Shown: positions 54,457-64,000 of the stretch, one piece after another | Numbering within the stretch: the first letter of the stretch is position 1 | Layout: each line of letters begins with the position of its first letter | Source: Heterocephalus glaber | Taxonomy: Eukaryota > Chordata > Mammalia > Rodentia > Bathyergidae | Assembly (NCBI RefSeq): GCF_000247695.1 | Contig: NW_004624801.1 | Coordinates: 6,524,975-6,588,974, forward strand | Length of the DNA: 64,000 nucleotides | Direction: 5' to 3' | Made by a program: the position numbers and the translations under genes | The notes under the pieces: generated by a model | Told to the model about the DNA's origin: nothing | Databases searched by the model: none | The model's input: the letters and a program-made list of their open reading frames with translations, nothing else

Positions 54457-57400
54457 ATGTCCCCGGAATCCAAAAAGCTTTTTAACATTATTATTTTAGG
54501 AGTTGCCTTTATGTTTATGTTCACCGCCTTTCAAACTTGTGGAAATGTGGCGGTGAGTTGGAATCCGTTCTCCCTCCTTTGAAGTGCGTGTGTCATTTCA
54601 TTGTGAAAACGATTATAGACTTCAGTTATATCTAATAGCATGCGTAAATTGCATCTTCTCTTTCCTCACCTAGCCTTTCTCGTTTTCTGTGATGGGTTTT
54701 GATTTCATAATGTCAGATATTTCTCCTTTATGGGGTTTTACCGTTTATTTCTCCGATTTGATTTGGAGTTCCTGTGTTGACAGTACTTTATTTCTTTTCT
54801 GTATTAAGCTCTATGTTAATACTTGGGTAGTTAAAGTAGTAAAATCCAAGGCACGGGTACAGTTAGTTGTCCCCTCTTTCCTAGTCATTGCTTTGCCTTC
54901 TTCAATTGTGTTGTCCTTTTTCTTCTCTCAGAGTGGACATTCAGCATTAAGTATTGAGTATTGCGAATCTTGACGTTTATCTGAGAACTTGGAATCAGAC
55001 TTTCAAAGGGGAAAAAGGATTGCAAAACGTTTTCATTGATTAGTTTTATTTTCTACACAGCAAACTGTCATCAGGAGCTTAAATAGCACAGATTTTCATG
55101 GCAGTGGATATACCAGGTATTGTACTGTGTGCTTGATTTTACTGTGCATGTAATGGCAGTTACTTAAATTCCATCAGAATCACCATCAATAAAATACTGT
55201 GATTGAATTAGTGATTTTTTTTTCTTTTTTTTTTTGGTCTCGGTGTCAGGACTACAGTACTCTATTTGGGAAACATAATGCAGTTAAAGGTGCTGAGTTT
55301 AGTTTCCTGTGGAATTAGATTGGGCTTGAAATCCCGGCTTCATAACTTAATTGCTTTGTTAGGTTAGGCAAGTTATTTCTATGAGCCGTTTCTTTGCTCG
55401 GAGGGTGTATATAAAGCACTTGGCGCAATGGGTGACATTTACTAAGTGCTCAATACTGTCAGAATTACATTTTCTCAATCCTAAACAGGTATTTTTTTTA
55501 TGAGTCTTGAAACGTTTTATCCTCCTGTGTTAGTTATCTCCTGACAATTGTAATTTCATTCGAAGTTTTTAGATTTTTGTTGGTGTTTAGTTTTGGCTCT
55601 ACAGATGAAGAAAATGAAAAGAGCTTCACAAGTCACTAGTACCTTGTGATTGTAGCTGGAAATGTAATTCGTACATTTGTGTATGTACAGATTTCTTTAA
55701 AAATCTAATTGACAATTGTATATGTTTATCTGTATAATATTGTTTTGAAATAGGTATATATTGTGAAATGGCTAAATTGGACTACACAAACAAGTTTCTT
55801 AATTTTTGTATAGTTAGCTCTTGTATTCTGGTACCCTCACACCCAAAACTTTTTTTTTTCCTGTTTGTTTTTGGTTTTTTGAGACAGAGCCTTGCTATGT
55901 AGCTCAGGCTGGCCTTGAACTTGTGGCATCCTCCTGCCTCAGCCTCTTGAGTGCTGGGATTACAGGCATGCACCACCATGCCTGACATCATAATTTTTTG
56001 TGTATCACATCACGTGTATTCTAAAGAACAAATGATCTGCATTCAGGAGGCTAAGGCAGGAAGTTCGAAAGTCTGAGCCCAGCCTGGGAAATTTAGTGTG
56101 GGACCCTGTCTCAAAATTAAAAAGTGGTGAGGGGGTAGTTCAGGCATAGAATGCTGGGTTCAAGTCCCAGTACTCTAAAACAAGAACAAGTGAAAGAGCA
56201 CAATTGAGCTAGATGTGGTGTTTCCTGCCTATAATCCTAGCACTCAGCAGGCTGAGGCAGGCGGAACACTGAGTTCAAGGCCAGCATGGACTCTATAGTG
56301 AGTTCAAGGCAATGTGAACTACACAGTAAGACCCTGTCTCAAAAAAACAAAAACAAAATAACGCACCTTTGATATTTGAGAGATTGAGAAAAGCCAAAGA
56401 ATAATTTACTTTGAATTTACAATACCGGCTAGTAAATGAAATCAGGATCCTCAAAATGGTACACTTTCTACAAGATAATATATAGTAATGGTGGGTCAGT
56501 AATAACTGAAAATGTTCACATAAGACCATTATTTTGAGTTATATAAATTTTGGATTAAGCAAGTTACAACTCAGTGCTTGTTATTTATAGCAAAGAAATG
56601 TCACGCAGTTGCCAGAAGTTGTAGGCTAATTTTGGAGTGTGGCAGGGTTGACCTGGGCCCCTGGAGTCATATTGCTAGAGACCGGATCCTGGCTCACCAT
56701 TCACCAGCCACTAAACTTCTGGCAATTTATTTCACTCCACTGCATTACAGTTTTCAGCTCTCTATCGACATCTGCTTCTTAGAGCTTCAGAATTGAAAGA
56801 GGAAATATCTAGGAAGTATTTGGCCTAGTATCTGTTGTACAGTGGCTTTATTATAATTTATCAGTACATTGAAAACATTGTCCTAGGCAACTGATTCAAA
56901 GAAACTTCTGATGGAACTTCAATATTTTATATACATGTTATTTATCTTAAGGATATTATCATAAATTTTGACAAAGAATATTACAAATCCTGGAGACCCT
57001 AAATAGAGTTTTCTTTCCTTTTTGGTACCGGGAATTGAACTCAGGGCCTCGCCATTGCCAGGTAGGCGCTGTGCCTCTGAGCTTCATCCCTGGCCCCCTC
57101 TTATTTTCATTTTGCCCTTTTTTTGGGCCATACTGGTATTGAATCCAAGGTTTCTCACATGCTAGGCAAGTGCTGTACCACTGAGCTAAACCCCCAGCCC
57201 AAAATAGGGTTCTACAAGTGAGCTCTGTTGCGCTGAACAGGGTAGTGCACACCTATAATCCCAGCACTTGTGAGACAGGCAGGATTGTTGTGAGTTGGAG
57301 GCCAGTTTAGGCTAAATAATGAAACTCTTTATCCAAATATCAAAAACAAAAAAAGTGAGCTTTTTGAGACAGTGCTTGAATTTTATCCCCTTTTCCCTTT

Positions 57401-60308
57401 TGTGTGTTATTCGTGCAGCATGGCAATTATTTATGGAGTTTTCTCTGCTTCAAATTTGATTACGCCGTCTGTGGTTGCCATTGTGGGCCCTCAGCTCTCT
57501 ATGTTTGCCAGTGGTTTATTTTACAGGTGAGTAGCACACTCTTCTTCCCCTTGCTAAGTTAGAACACTTCCAGCATCTTTGAAGAGCATAGAAAACTTAA
57601 CAAGAACTTGTAGACTTGGGCTGGACAGAATAGAGGGTGGTATTTGAAGGATTGGCTCTCTGCTTATTGCTCAGAAATACCAGACCGTTCTAACTGATGG
57701 GATGAATGTATATCTGCTTTGGTTTTACTATAATAAACAGTATCCAAAGATCTCTTTCCATGGGGGTTGGAAAGAACTTTCCATGAAATAATTTTACCTT
57801 CTAGCAAGTTGACTAATGGAGATTCTAATGTCCTGTGTCATGTACTAAGCAGTGGCAGGGGCCACTGCAAACCTGTACAGTTTTGACAAAGTTGAAATAG
57901 TAGGTTAAGAAATGAGCAAGTCATGTTTGTCCCTTTTTTCAAAGCCAAGGAAGTTGTCTGCAGGTTGAATTTTTGAGGAGAGCCCTCAGACTTGACTCCT
58001 AGAAGGACACTTGGCATTCGGTTTCAGATATCCTTTGACCGTAATATGTTGACCTGTTATATTTTAGCATGTACATTGCCGTTTTTATCCAGCCCTTCCC
58101 CTGGTCCTTCTACACGGCGTCTGTTTTCATTGGAATTGCAGCTGCCGGTGAGCATTTTGATTTCTACCTGCCTGTTTTCTTGTGAGAGACTTGTCTAAGG
58201 GGATCATTTATGGGTTCAGTATGGAAAGCCAAGTTACTTCATTCCCTTGATAAACTTCTGGTTTGAATTTTAGTGCTTTGGACAGCACAGGGAAACTGCC
58301 TGACAATAAATTCAGATGAGCACACTATCGGGAGAAACAGTGGAATTTTCTGGGCACTCTTACAATCTAGGTAATAATCTTTTGGAACTCCGTCTTTCTG
58401 TTTCCTTTTTTGGTCCCATCATTTATTAGGTCTTTGTTTCATTGAAAATTCAGGTCTTCCATGTAGTGTGACTTAAGTTCCTTGCCGAATATGGTATAGA
58501 TTCAGACTTTTATAGCTACTTAGAATGCACAAGACTACCTCATTAGAATGCAAGATTACTAAATAGGAAGTGATATTAACTTCTATGTATTTACCATCTG
58601 CTATATTTCAGGGACTGTTGGATTCTATTTAATTTCACATAATTCCCACACAACCTCATGAGGTTCTGGAGATGAGAAAACAAAGACTAAAAGGAAAGTA
58701 ACAAATCCAATTTTAACCATCGTTATCTGGACTTCGGCAGCCACATCCTTCCCACTGAACTACTCAGCCTAGTAGCTATTAGCAAATACGTTAACATTTA
58801 AAAATGAAACTACACCAATACTGAGTGATATAGCATATTACATATTTCCTAGAGAAAAGCAAAACCTATTCTGCCTGTGACTGTTGGGAAATCTGAAGGC
58901 TTTACCTTTATGGTTACTGTGTAGGGTTTTCCCTTCAACAGGGCTTGGCAAAAACAGGTTTCATTTTTAGGAGTTGTGGAGTAAGAAATAGGAATGTAAG
59001 TAAATGATTCCTTCCATGGGAGAGTATGCAAAGTAAAGTTTCTGTTTAGATGCAGGTAATGATTTAGTTTAGAATTTTTCATAGATTCTTCAAAAGATTT
59101 TAAGATTTTTTAAAGTAGTATAAACTTGTTTCCAAGGAATCACTCCCACATTTCCACTGAAATCGCATATTTCAAAGTGAGTCAAGCCCTGTGCAGGGAG
59201 GACGGCTCTGAATCAGGTTACTGTCACATGGATGGAGTCTGAACTCTATCTGGGTCAGTTACTTTCTCAGAAAGGGTGGGGTTGAGACTTTCAAATGACC
59301 TCAGGCAGGTAGATAGTTTATAAATTGCGCCTCCATCTCTCTCTCTTTCTCAACAAATAATAGGAGTAATTGTTTTTACTAACCATTTAAGTATTATAAT
59401 AATTTCCCAACACCCTCTCTCCCCTTCTCTGCCCTCAGCTTGTTCTTTGGAAATCTCTACATATATTTTGCCTGGCAAGGGAAAACCCAAATATCAGGTT
59501 TGTTTTATTCTTGTTTTTTTTAGATATGTTCAAAGCATGCCCACAGTGCCACAGAAATATCATTAGTACTTTATGTAAGTATTGTCCTGATGAGCTTTGG
59601 TACTTCACATTCTCCTAGATGTTTGCTTTGGGAAACTTTCTCCTGGGTTTATGGAATCAACTTCGGATTATAGATTAGGAATCTCGAAGTGTGAGAGAAG
59701 GGCATGCTGTGTATGAGTGTCCTAGTGAATCATCAGTAGACAGCTGAGTGCTCAGTTCTTTTGTTCATACCATTCTTTGATTAAAAGAATGATTGGATTC
59801 TTGCATTTTTTGGGGGGGGAGCTTGTTAGAAACCCTAAAAGACAAAGGTGGAAGTGGCTTACTTACCTCCTCACTCTAAATTTTTACTGATGCATTAAAA
59901 TAAAAATTTAATGAGGAAGTGTTTTACCACTCACAAACAACCTTCAACATAATTCTAACTCAGGCCAGATGTGGTGGTGCACACCTATTATCCCAGCACT
60001 CTGGAGGCTGAGGCAGGAGCATTGCCTTGAGTTCCAGGCCAGCTTTGGCTACATAGTGACTCTTTCTAAAAAAAAAAAAAAAAAAAAATAATAATAATAA
60101 TAATAGTTATTATTCAGGAATTGTGTAGTTGATGCTATCTACTTTCTTCTTTTTTTTCTATAGAGAGTGACCGAAGAACGGTGTTTATTGCCCTAACAGT
60201 GATTAGCCTTCTGGGGACAGTTCTGTTTTTTCTCATTCGGAAACCAGATCCTGAAAATGTCCTTGGAGAAGATGAATCTTCTGATGACCAGGACTTGGAA
60301 GTCGACGA
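54457..60308 (+). CDS. MFSD11: MFSD11 (UNC93-like major facilitator protein), 5' part; gene continues past the window
   Basis: Seven coding exons are seen: 54457-54552, 55061-55116, 57419-57526, 58068-58147, 58274-58370, 59439-59497 and 60164-60308. All phases join, giving 213 complete codons plus 2 nt; the full protein is about 449 aa. MFSD11 is an orphan major-facilitator-type membrane protein of the UNC93-like group, expressed in brain, with no established substrate. The N-terminal half with about six hydrophobic helices is present: near residues 9-28 (NIIILGVAFMFMFTAF), then SMAIIYGVFSASNLITPSV, LSMFASGLFYSMYIAVFIQ, SVFIGIAAAVLW, GIFWALLQSSLFFGNLYIYF and VFIALTVISLLGTVLFFLI. The acidic cytoplasmic loop (GEDESSDDQDLEVDE) then starts. 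The exon 7 donor is GTAAGA at 60309. No further exon was recognised before 64000, so exon 8 onward lies outside. The start AUG at 54457 has A at -3. Confidence 0.95.
55300..55470 (+). mobile_element. MIR SINE in MFSD11 intron 2
   Basis: 'gaaatcccggcttcataacttaattgctttgttaggttaggcaagttattt' followed by 'gtgacatttactaagtgctcaata' follows the MIR order. Confidence 0.7.
55860..55988 (-). mobile_element. B1 SINE
   Basis: It contains TTTTTTGAGACAGAGCCTTGC, GCCTCAGCCTCTTGAGTGCTGGG and GCATGCACCACCATGCC, in reverse complement. Confidence 0.9.
56035..56350 (+). mobile_element. B1-dID (56035-56185) then B1 (about 56205-56350)
   Basis: The first has GGAGGCTAAGGCAGGAAG and an ID half ending 'gggttcaagtcccagtac'. 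The second has GCTAGATGTGGTGTTTCCTGCC and a repeated 'gagttcaaggc' segment, with an A-rich tail. Confidence 0.8.
56605..56760 (+). mobile_element. MIR SINE
   Basis: 'gcccctggagtcatattgctagagaccggatcctggctcaccattcaccagccac' follows the MIR order. It is diverged. Confidence 0.55.
57015..57350. mobile_element. Two ID SINEs (57018-57105, 57115-57200, minus) and a B1 (57233-57350, plus)
   Basis: The first ID has TTTTGGTACCGGGAATTGAACTC. The second has GCCATACTGGTATTGAATCC to GAGCTAAACCCCCAGCCC. The B1 is diverged and starts near 'gcgctgaacagggtagtgcacacc'. Confidence 0.75.
58575..58775 (+). mobile_element. MIR-like remnant in MFSD11 intron 5
   Basis: 'cacaacctcatgaggttctggagatgagaaaacaaagactaaaaggaaagtaac' and the following Pro/Ala-like tail resemble a diverged MIR. 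Confidence 0.5.
59955..60110 (+). mobile_element. B1 SINE with A-run and (ATA)n tail
   Basis: It contains GCCAGATGTGGTGGTGCACACC, GGAGGCTGAGGCAGGAGC and a long A-run, then (ATA)n to about 60108. The tail ends about 55 bp before MFSD11 exon 7. Confidence 0.9.
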
Positions 60309-61164
60309 GTAAGAAGTGGGGAGACATTCCTTTTCAAGTTCAAATAGATTCTGAGTAAATCTAGTCTAGAGTGGACCCAGCTTGGTTGTCCTAACTGATA
60401 TCCAGTTCTGTCTGACAGTTACCACAGGCAGACAGGAGGGAAAAGTGTTCAAGCAGAGAAGAAAGGAAGATGCAGGGGAGCTGTGAGGAAGGAAAAAGGA
60501 GAAGGCTGCCTGAGGAAGGGAGTGAGTGAAAGGTTTCCAGGGATTTAGGTCTGTTGCCAGCATTGCCCGTGATCCGTGTGACCCTAGGCAATAGCAGTGA
60601 GCCCTTCCTGTGTCCAGGCCTCCGTCCTTTTGCTCCATTCAGTGGTCTCCTGTGTGTTCCCAGTGTCAGGGTGCAGGAATATAAAGTGAAATAGGAAACA
60701 GTCTGCCCTCAAGTCCTGTTTCTGTGATCCAGCTATAAATTTCTCGGGTTCCTGTGACATGTGTGGCAGGGCCACCAGCGCTTGTCCCCACCAGGCTCTT
60801 GGCGAACAGTAGCCAGCCCTTGCACTAACTAACCTGTCCAGGTGGCTTTCCCCACAGTGGACTAAGTGGGGAGACAGGCATGGAGCCCTGTGTCTCTGAG
60901 TACTGTAAATTACCTGAGCACGTTTCCATGGTGACACTGTTCCAAACAGCACAGGTGGTTTCTGCTATCATTTAGATTTGGGAAGGAAAAGAGAAATTAA
61001 TCTTTGCCACTCTTGTTTTGCTTTGTGAATTGATAATCGGGAAGATCGTCTTGCAGCTTTTGTCTGTTGTTACAACTTGTGCATTGAGCATTCTGTGTTG
61101 CCTTTTCCATCCAAAAAGGGGCCCAGATGCTCCTGTTATTGAATCACTGTGTTTACTAAGTTTG

Positions 61165-61258
61165 CACTTTTTTTTTTTTTTGGTACTGGGGATTGAACTC
61201 GGGACCTTGCGCCTGCAAGGCAGGCGGCGGAACCACTGAGCTAAATCCCTGGCTCTGC
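61165..61258 (-). mobile_element. ID SINE
   Basis: A T-run, GGTACTGGGGATTGAACTCGGG and TGAGCTAAATCCCTGGCTC, in reverse complement. Confidence 0.9.
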
Positions 61259-62119
61259 ACTGTTTCTTTAAAGCAAAGGAGAAGGGGATACTTTGGGTGT
61301 ATGTGTGTATCTGTGTGTTTACACACATATGTGTTACATATGTACATGTATGTACAGTCATGCATTGCATCACAACATCCCGGGCAGTGATTGACTGCAT
61401 GTGTGACAGGGGTCCCACTCTGTCACCTCGTGAGGACTGTGGTGTAGTTTGTGTCAGCACTCTGATGTTTGCATATCGCAGGTGCCTAAGGATGTGTTTC
61501 CCAGAATGCTGTCCTGTTCAGTGACAGTAACTATGGATATTGGAGAGAAGAGAATTGTGTCCCCGCGATAGGTGCAGTCCTTAGGAAGACTGCTCAGCCT
61601 GTCGAGCAGTCTCTGTTCCTAAATTGTCTCCCAAACACAGAGCTTCTGTGTCTCCTTTCTCCAAGTAGCACCCGTTGTGTGGCGGTTCTTTTAAACCTGG
61701 GGGACAGAGCAGTGCACGAGACAAGCCATCCATGTTCTCATGGGACTCGGCTTCAGAGGGGTGGCAGACAGTATGCGTGTGAGTAGACGCCACAGTGAGC
61801 CTTGGGGAGACTTCGGAGGAGGGGAGGGACAGGTGCTGGGGGGAGTGGAGAGCCGTGGGTGGTCAGTGCTAGACCAGGCAGTGGAAGGGGCCAAGACAGG
61901 CTCCTGAGGCTAGAAAGGTGAGGAGGGCGTGGAGCAGGAGGGTCTACAGGAGGCAAGGTTGGATTGTATAAAGCTGGCCTGGAGCTTGAAGTTCGATGTG
62001 GTCTGAGTAGAAGCCATTGAGGTATAAGTAGGAGCTGGTAATAAAAGCTCCCATGTGAATGCCCTGCAGAAAATGATATGAAGGTGGAAAGAGCAGCTCC
62101 ACATCTGTCTTTTATCTCA

Positions 62120-62410
62120 GGTTCTTTTGTTTTGTTTTTTTGAGACGGGCTGGCTTTGTACTTCAGATTGGCCTTGAACTCCCTATTCTGTAGCCTAGAC
62201 TGGCCTCGAACTCCTGGCCATCCTCCTGCCTCAGCTCCCCAAATGCTAGGACTATAGGTGTGTGCTACCACAGGCAGCTAATTTCTTAAATCAACTGTAT
62301 CTCTATTGAAAGTTTGTTTTTGTTTTTGTTACCGGGGCTTGAACTCAGGTCCTTGTGCTTTTGAGGCAGGCAGCAGAACCACTGAGCTAAATCCCCAGCC
62401 CTATTGAAAG
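62120..62410 (-). mobile_element. B1 (62120-62280) and ID (about 62310-62400), minus strand
   Basis: The B1 has TTTTTTTGAGACGGGCTGGC and TAGGTGTGTGCTACC. The ID has GTTACCGGGGCTTGAACTCAGG to TGAGCTAAATCCCCAGCCC. Confidence 0.85.
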
Positions 62411-62439
62411 TTTTTTTAAGAAAATAATCATTTAACTCT

Positions 62440-62650
62440 CTAAGAAGCAAGATGTGCTGGCACATGCCTGTAATCCCAGCACTCAGAGCCTGAGGCAGGA
62501 GGATTGCAAGTTCAAGCCACCTTGGGCAACTTGGGCACTTAGCAAGACTCTGTCTCAAAAAAGAAAAAAGGTCTGGGAATGCAGCTCAGTGTGAAGGGCC
62601 TGGGTTCAATCCACAGTACTGTAAAAATCAGTCAATCAATAAATAATAAA
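62440..62650 (+). mobile_element. B1-dID dimeric SINE
   Basis: The B1 half has GATGTGCTGGCACATGCCTG and GAGGCAGGAGGATTGC. The ID half has GGTCTGGGAATGCAGCTCAGTG to GGTTCAATCCACAGTACTG. Confidence 0.85.
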
Positions 62651-62709
62651 GATCTAGGAAAACTAGACTTGGCTGATAGGGTAAAAAAATATAATTTTTA
62701 AAAAACTTT

Positions 62710-62885
62710 CTGGGTTGGGTGTGGTGGCACTTATTTGTAATCCCAGCACTCAGGAGGCTGAGGAAGAAGGATCACCTTGAGTTCCAGGCCAGCCTGGGCT
62801 ACATACTGAGTTCAAGGCCAGTCTGAAGTACATAGTGAGACACTATCTCAACCACCCCCCTCAAAAAATACAACAAAAAACCAGA
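62710..62885 (+). mobile_element. B1 SINE
   Basis: It contains GTTGGGTGTGGTGGCACTTAT, GGAGGCTGAGGAAGAAGG, a duplicated 'tacatactgagttcaaggccagt' segment and an A-rich tail. Confidence 0.85.
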
Positions 62886-62999
62886 AAAACTTTCTCACTG
62901 TCATGTTGCTGTCAATTATAGTTACATTTAAAAAGATTATACTTGAACTGCATTATCTCACTTAAATCCTACAGGTAAGTGGTAGAGTCCTCATTTTAC

Positions 63000-63300
63000 A
63001 ACTGAATGTGGTGGTGCATGTCTGTAATTCTAACACTGTGGGAGGCAGAGGCAGGAGGATTTTAAATTGGTGCCCAGCCTGGGCAACTTGTTGATTTAGT
63101 GAGATCCTGTTTAAAAATAAAAAGTAAAAAAAGACTAGGAGAGGGATTTAGCTCAGTGGTTCCCCCACCTGCCTCACAAGTGCAAAGACCTGGGTTCGAT
63201 CCCTGGTACCACACACACACACACAAAAAAGCCACAAAAAAAGACTAGGATGTAGTTTCATGCAAAGGTCCAGGGTTCAGTCTTCAGAACCACAAAACAC
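63000..63300 (+). mobile_element. B1-dID split by an ID insertion
   Basis: The B1 half covers about 63000-63125. An ID (63141-63235, with a (CA)n run in its tail) is inserted after it, flanked by AAAAAAAGACTAGGA at 63126-63140 and 63236-63250. The dimer's own ID half resumes at about 63251. Confidence 0.85.
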
Positions 63301-63339
63301 AAATGAGGAAGTAAAACTTAGACAAAGACACTTGCTGTC

Positions 63340-63740
63340 TTAGTTACATTTCTTGCTGCTGAGACAAAATACCCAATGCCCAAAATTAAGGAAGGAAAAG
63401 TTTTTGGCTCACAGTTTGTAGAGGCTTCAGTTTATAGTTGGCTGGCTGCAAGGCAGAGTAGCATGGCAGACAGGCATTGCAGAGGAGAAACAGTTCCTGG
63501 TGGGCAGAAGGGAGCAAAGCAAGCAAGGGACGACCACAGCTCTTTCTCTTCCTTATATCTCATCCAGGCTACTCAGGGCGGGCAGCACTCACACCCTTAA
63601 TCCTAGTGCCCCTGAGCCTAGCACTGCACCATGAATCAATCCTAGCATCACATACTGTAGATCCAGCCCCCTCTGAAAAAGCCCCGCCTATGACTGCAGG
63701 AGGCTTTGGGGGACATCTAGACACAGCCATAACACTTGCC
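63340..63740. repeat. Unclassified interspersed repeat
   Basis: 'tacatttcttgctgctgagacaaaatacccaatgcccaaaattaaggaaggaaaagtttttggctc' to the 'cagcactcacaccc' and 'gccccgcctatg' region resembles a common mammalian or rodent repeat whose class I cannot name with confidence. Confidence 0.4.
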
Positions 63741-64000
63741 TAAAATGTTACAACTACGTAGTAAGTGACAAAACCAGGGCTCAGACACCAGAGTTCATAT
63801 GTTCAACCAAAAGGTAATTCTGTTTTCAACCATGCCGCACAGAGGATGGTTATTTTCTTTCTTTCGTTTGTGGGCGGCACTTTAAACACAGTCTGTAAAG
63901 CAAGGACCTGGGCCACGAAGGGACCCAGCCCACTGGATGTGCTTGCCAGACCGGAGAGCACAGAGCTGTTCCAGACTGCAGTGAAGAGGGGATGGACATT

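Noticed and set aside
60309..64000. Possible further MFSD11 exons
   Set aside because: I looked for the next conserved segment (after the EVDE acidic loop) and found no splice-bounded open match. This part appears to be intron with SINEs.

Overview
This window is nuclear DNA from a mammal, most likely a rodent. The genes have spliced exons with GT..AG introns and the intergenic and intronic DNA is full of SINEs. These are tRNA-derived ID elements (box A TAGCTCAGTGG, box B GGTTCGATCCC, ending in GGTACC plus an A-tail), 7SL-derived B1 elements, and B1-ID dimers (B1-dID). That mix fits a non-murid rodent such as a hystricognath/mole-rat, squirrel-related or beaver lineage. The species cannot be fixed from sequence alone.

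The gene content matches the human 17q25 block MXRA7 - JMJD6 - METTL23 - SRSF2 - MFSD11, in the same order and orientations. About 0-3 kb is repeat-rich intergenic DNA (L1, B1, ID, a possible LTR). 3.0-3.8 kb is a CpG-rich stretch with no recognised gene. 8.1-34.2 kb is MXRA7 on the minus strand (4 coding exons, 176 aa). 40.7-45.9 kb is JMJD6 on the minus strand (6 coding exons, 403 aa), with a possible long 3' extension to about 35.8 kb. 46.4-49.9 kb is METTL23 on the plus strand (4 coding exons from the usual AUG, 189 aa, plus an upstream exon that stays in frame). 52.4-53.2 kb is SRSF2 on the minus strand (2 coding exons, 221 aa). 54.46 kb to the right edge is the 5' part of MFSD11 on the plus strand (7 coding exons seen, 213 complete codons of about 449).

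The last four genes form a compact alternating cluster. JMJD6 and METTL23 are divergent from one CpG-rich promoter at about 46 kb, SRSF2 and MFSD11 are divergent from another at about 53.5 kb, and METTL23 and SRSF2 converge with opposing poly(A) signals about 50 bp apart at 50.3-50.4 kb. Three of the five products touch RNA processing or chromatin: JMJD6 (lysyl hydroxylase acting on splicing factors), SRSF2 (SR splicing factor) and METTL23 (reported histone arginine methyltransferase). MXRA7 is a small membrane-anchored protein and MFSD11 is an orphan transporter-like membrane protein.

No wholly new biological system is visible. The most interesting signals are small: an AUG-less in-frame 5' extension of METTL23 with an overlapping uORF; a miR-636-equivalent position in the SRSF2 intron that has lost its seed; a 91-nt intron in the SRSF2 3'UTR; a SINE-free stretch of MXRA7 with an intronic poly(A) signal and a perfect CTCF-core match; an orphan CpG island; and several SINE insertions with perfect target-site duplications. 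All exon borders were read by eye from splice signals, reading phase and remembered human orthologues; no alignment was run.
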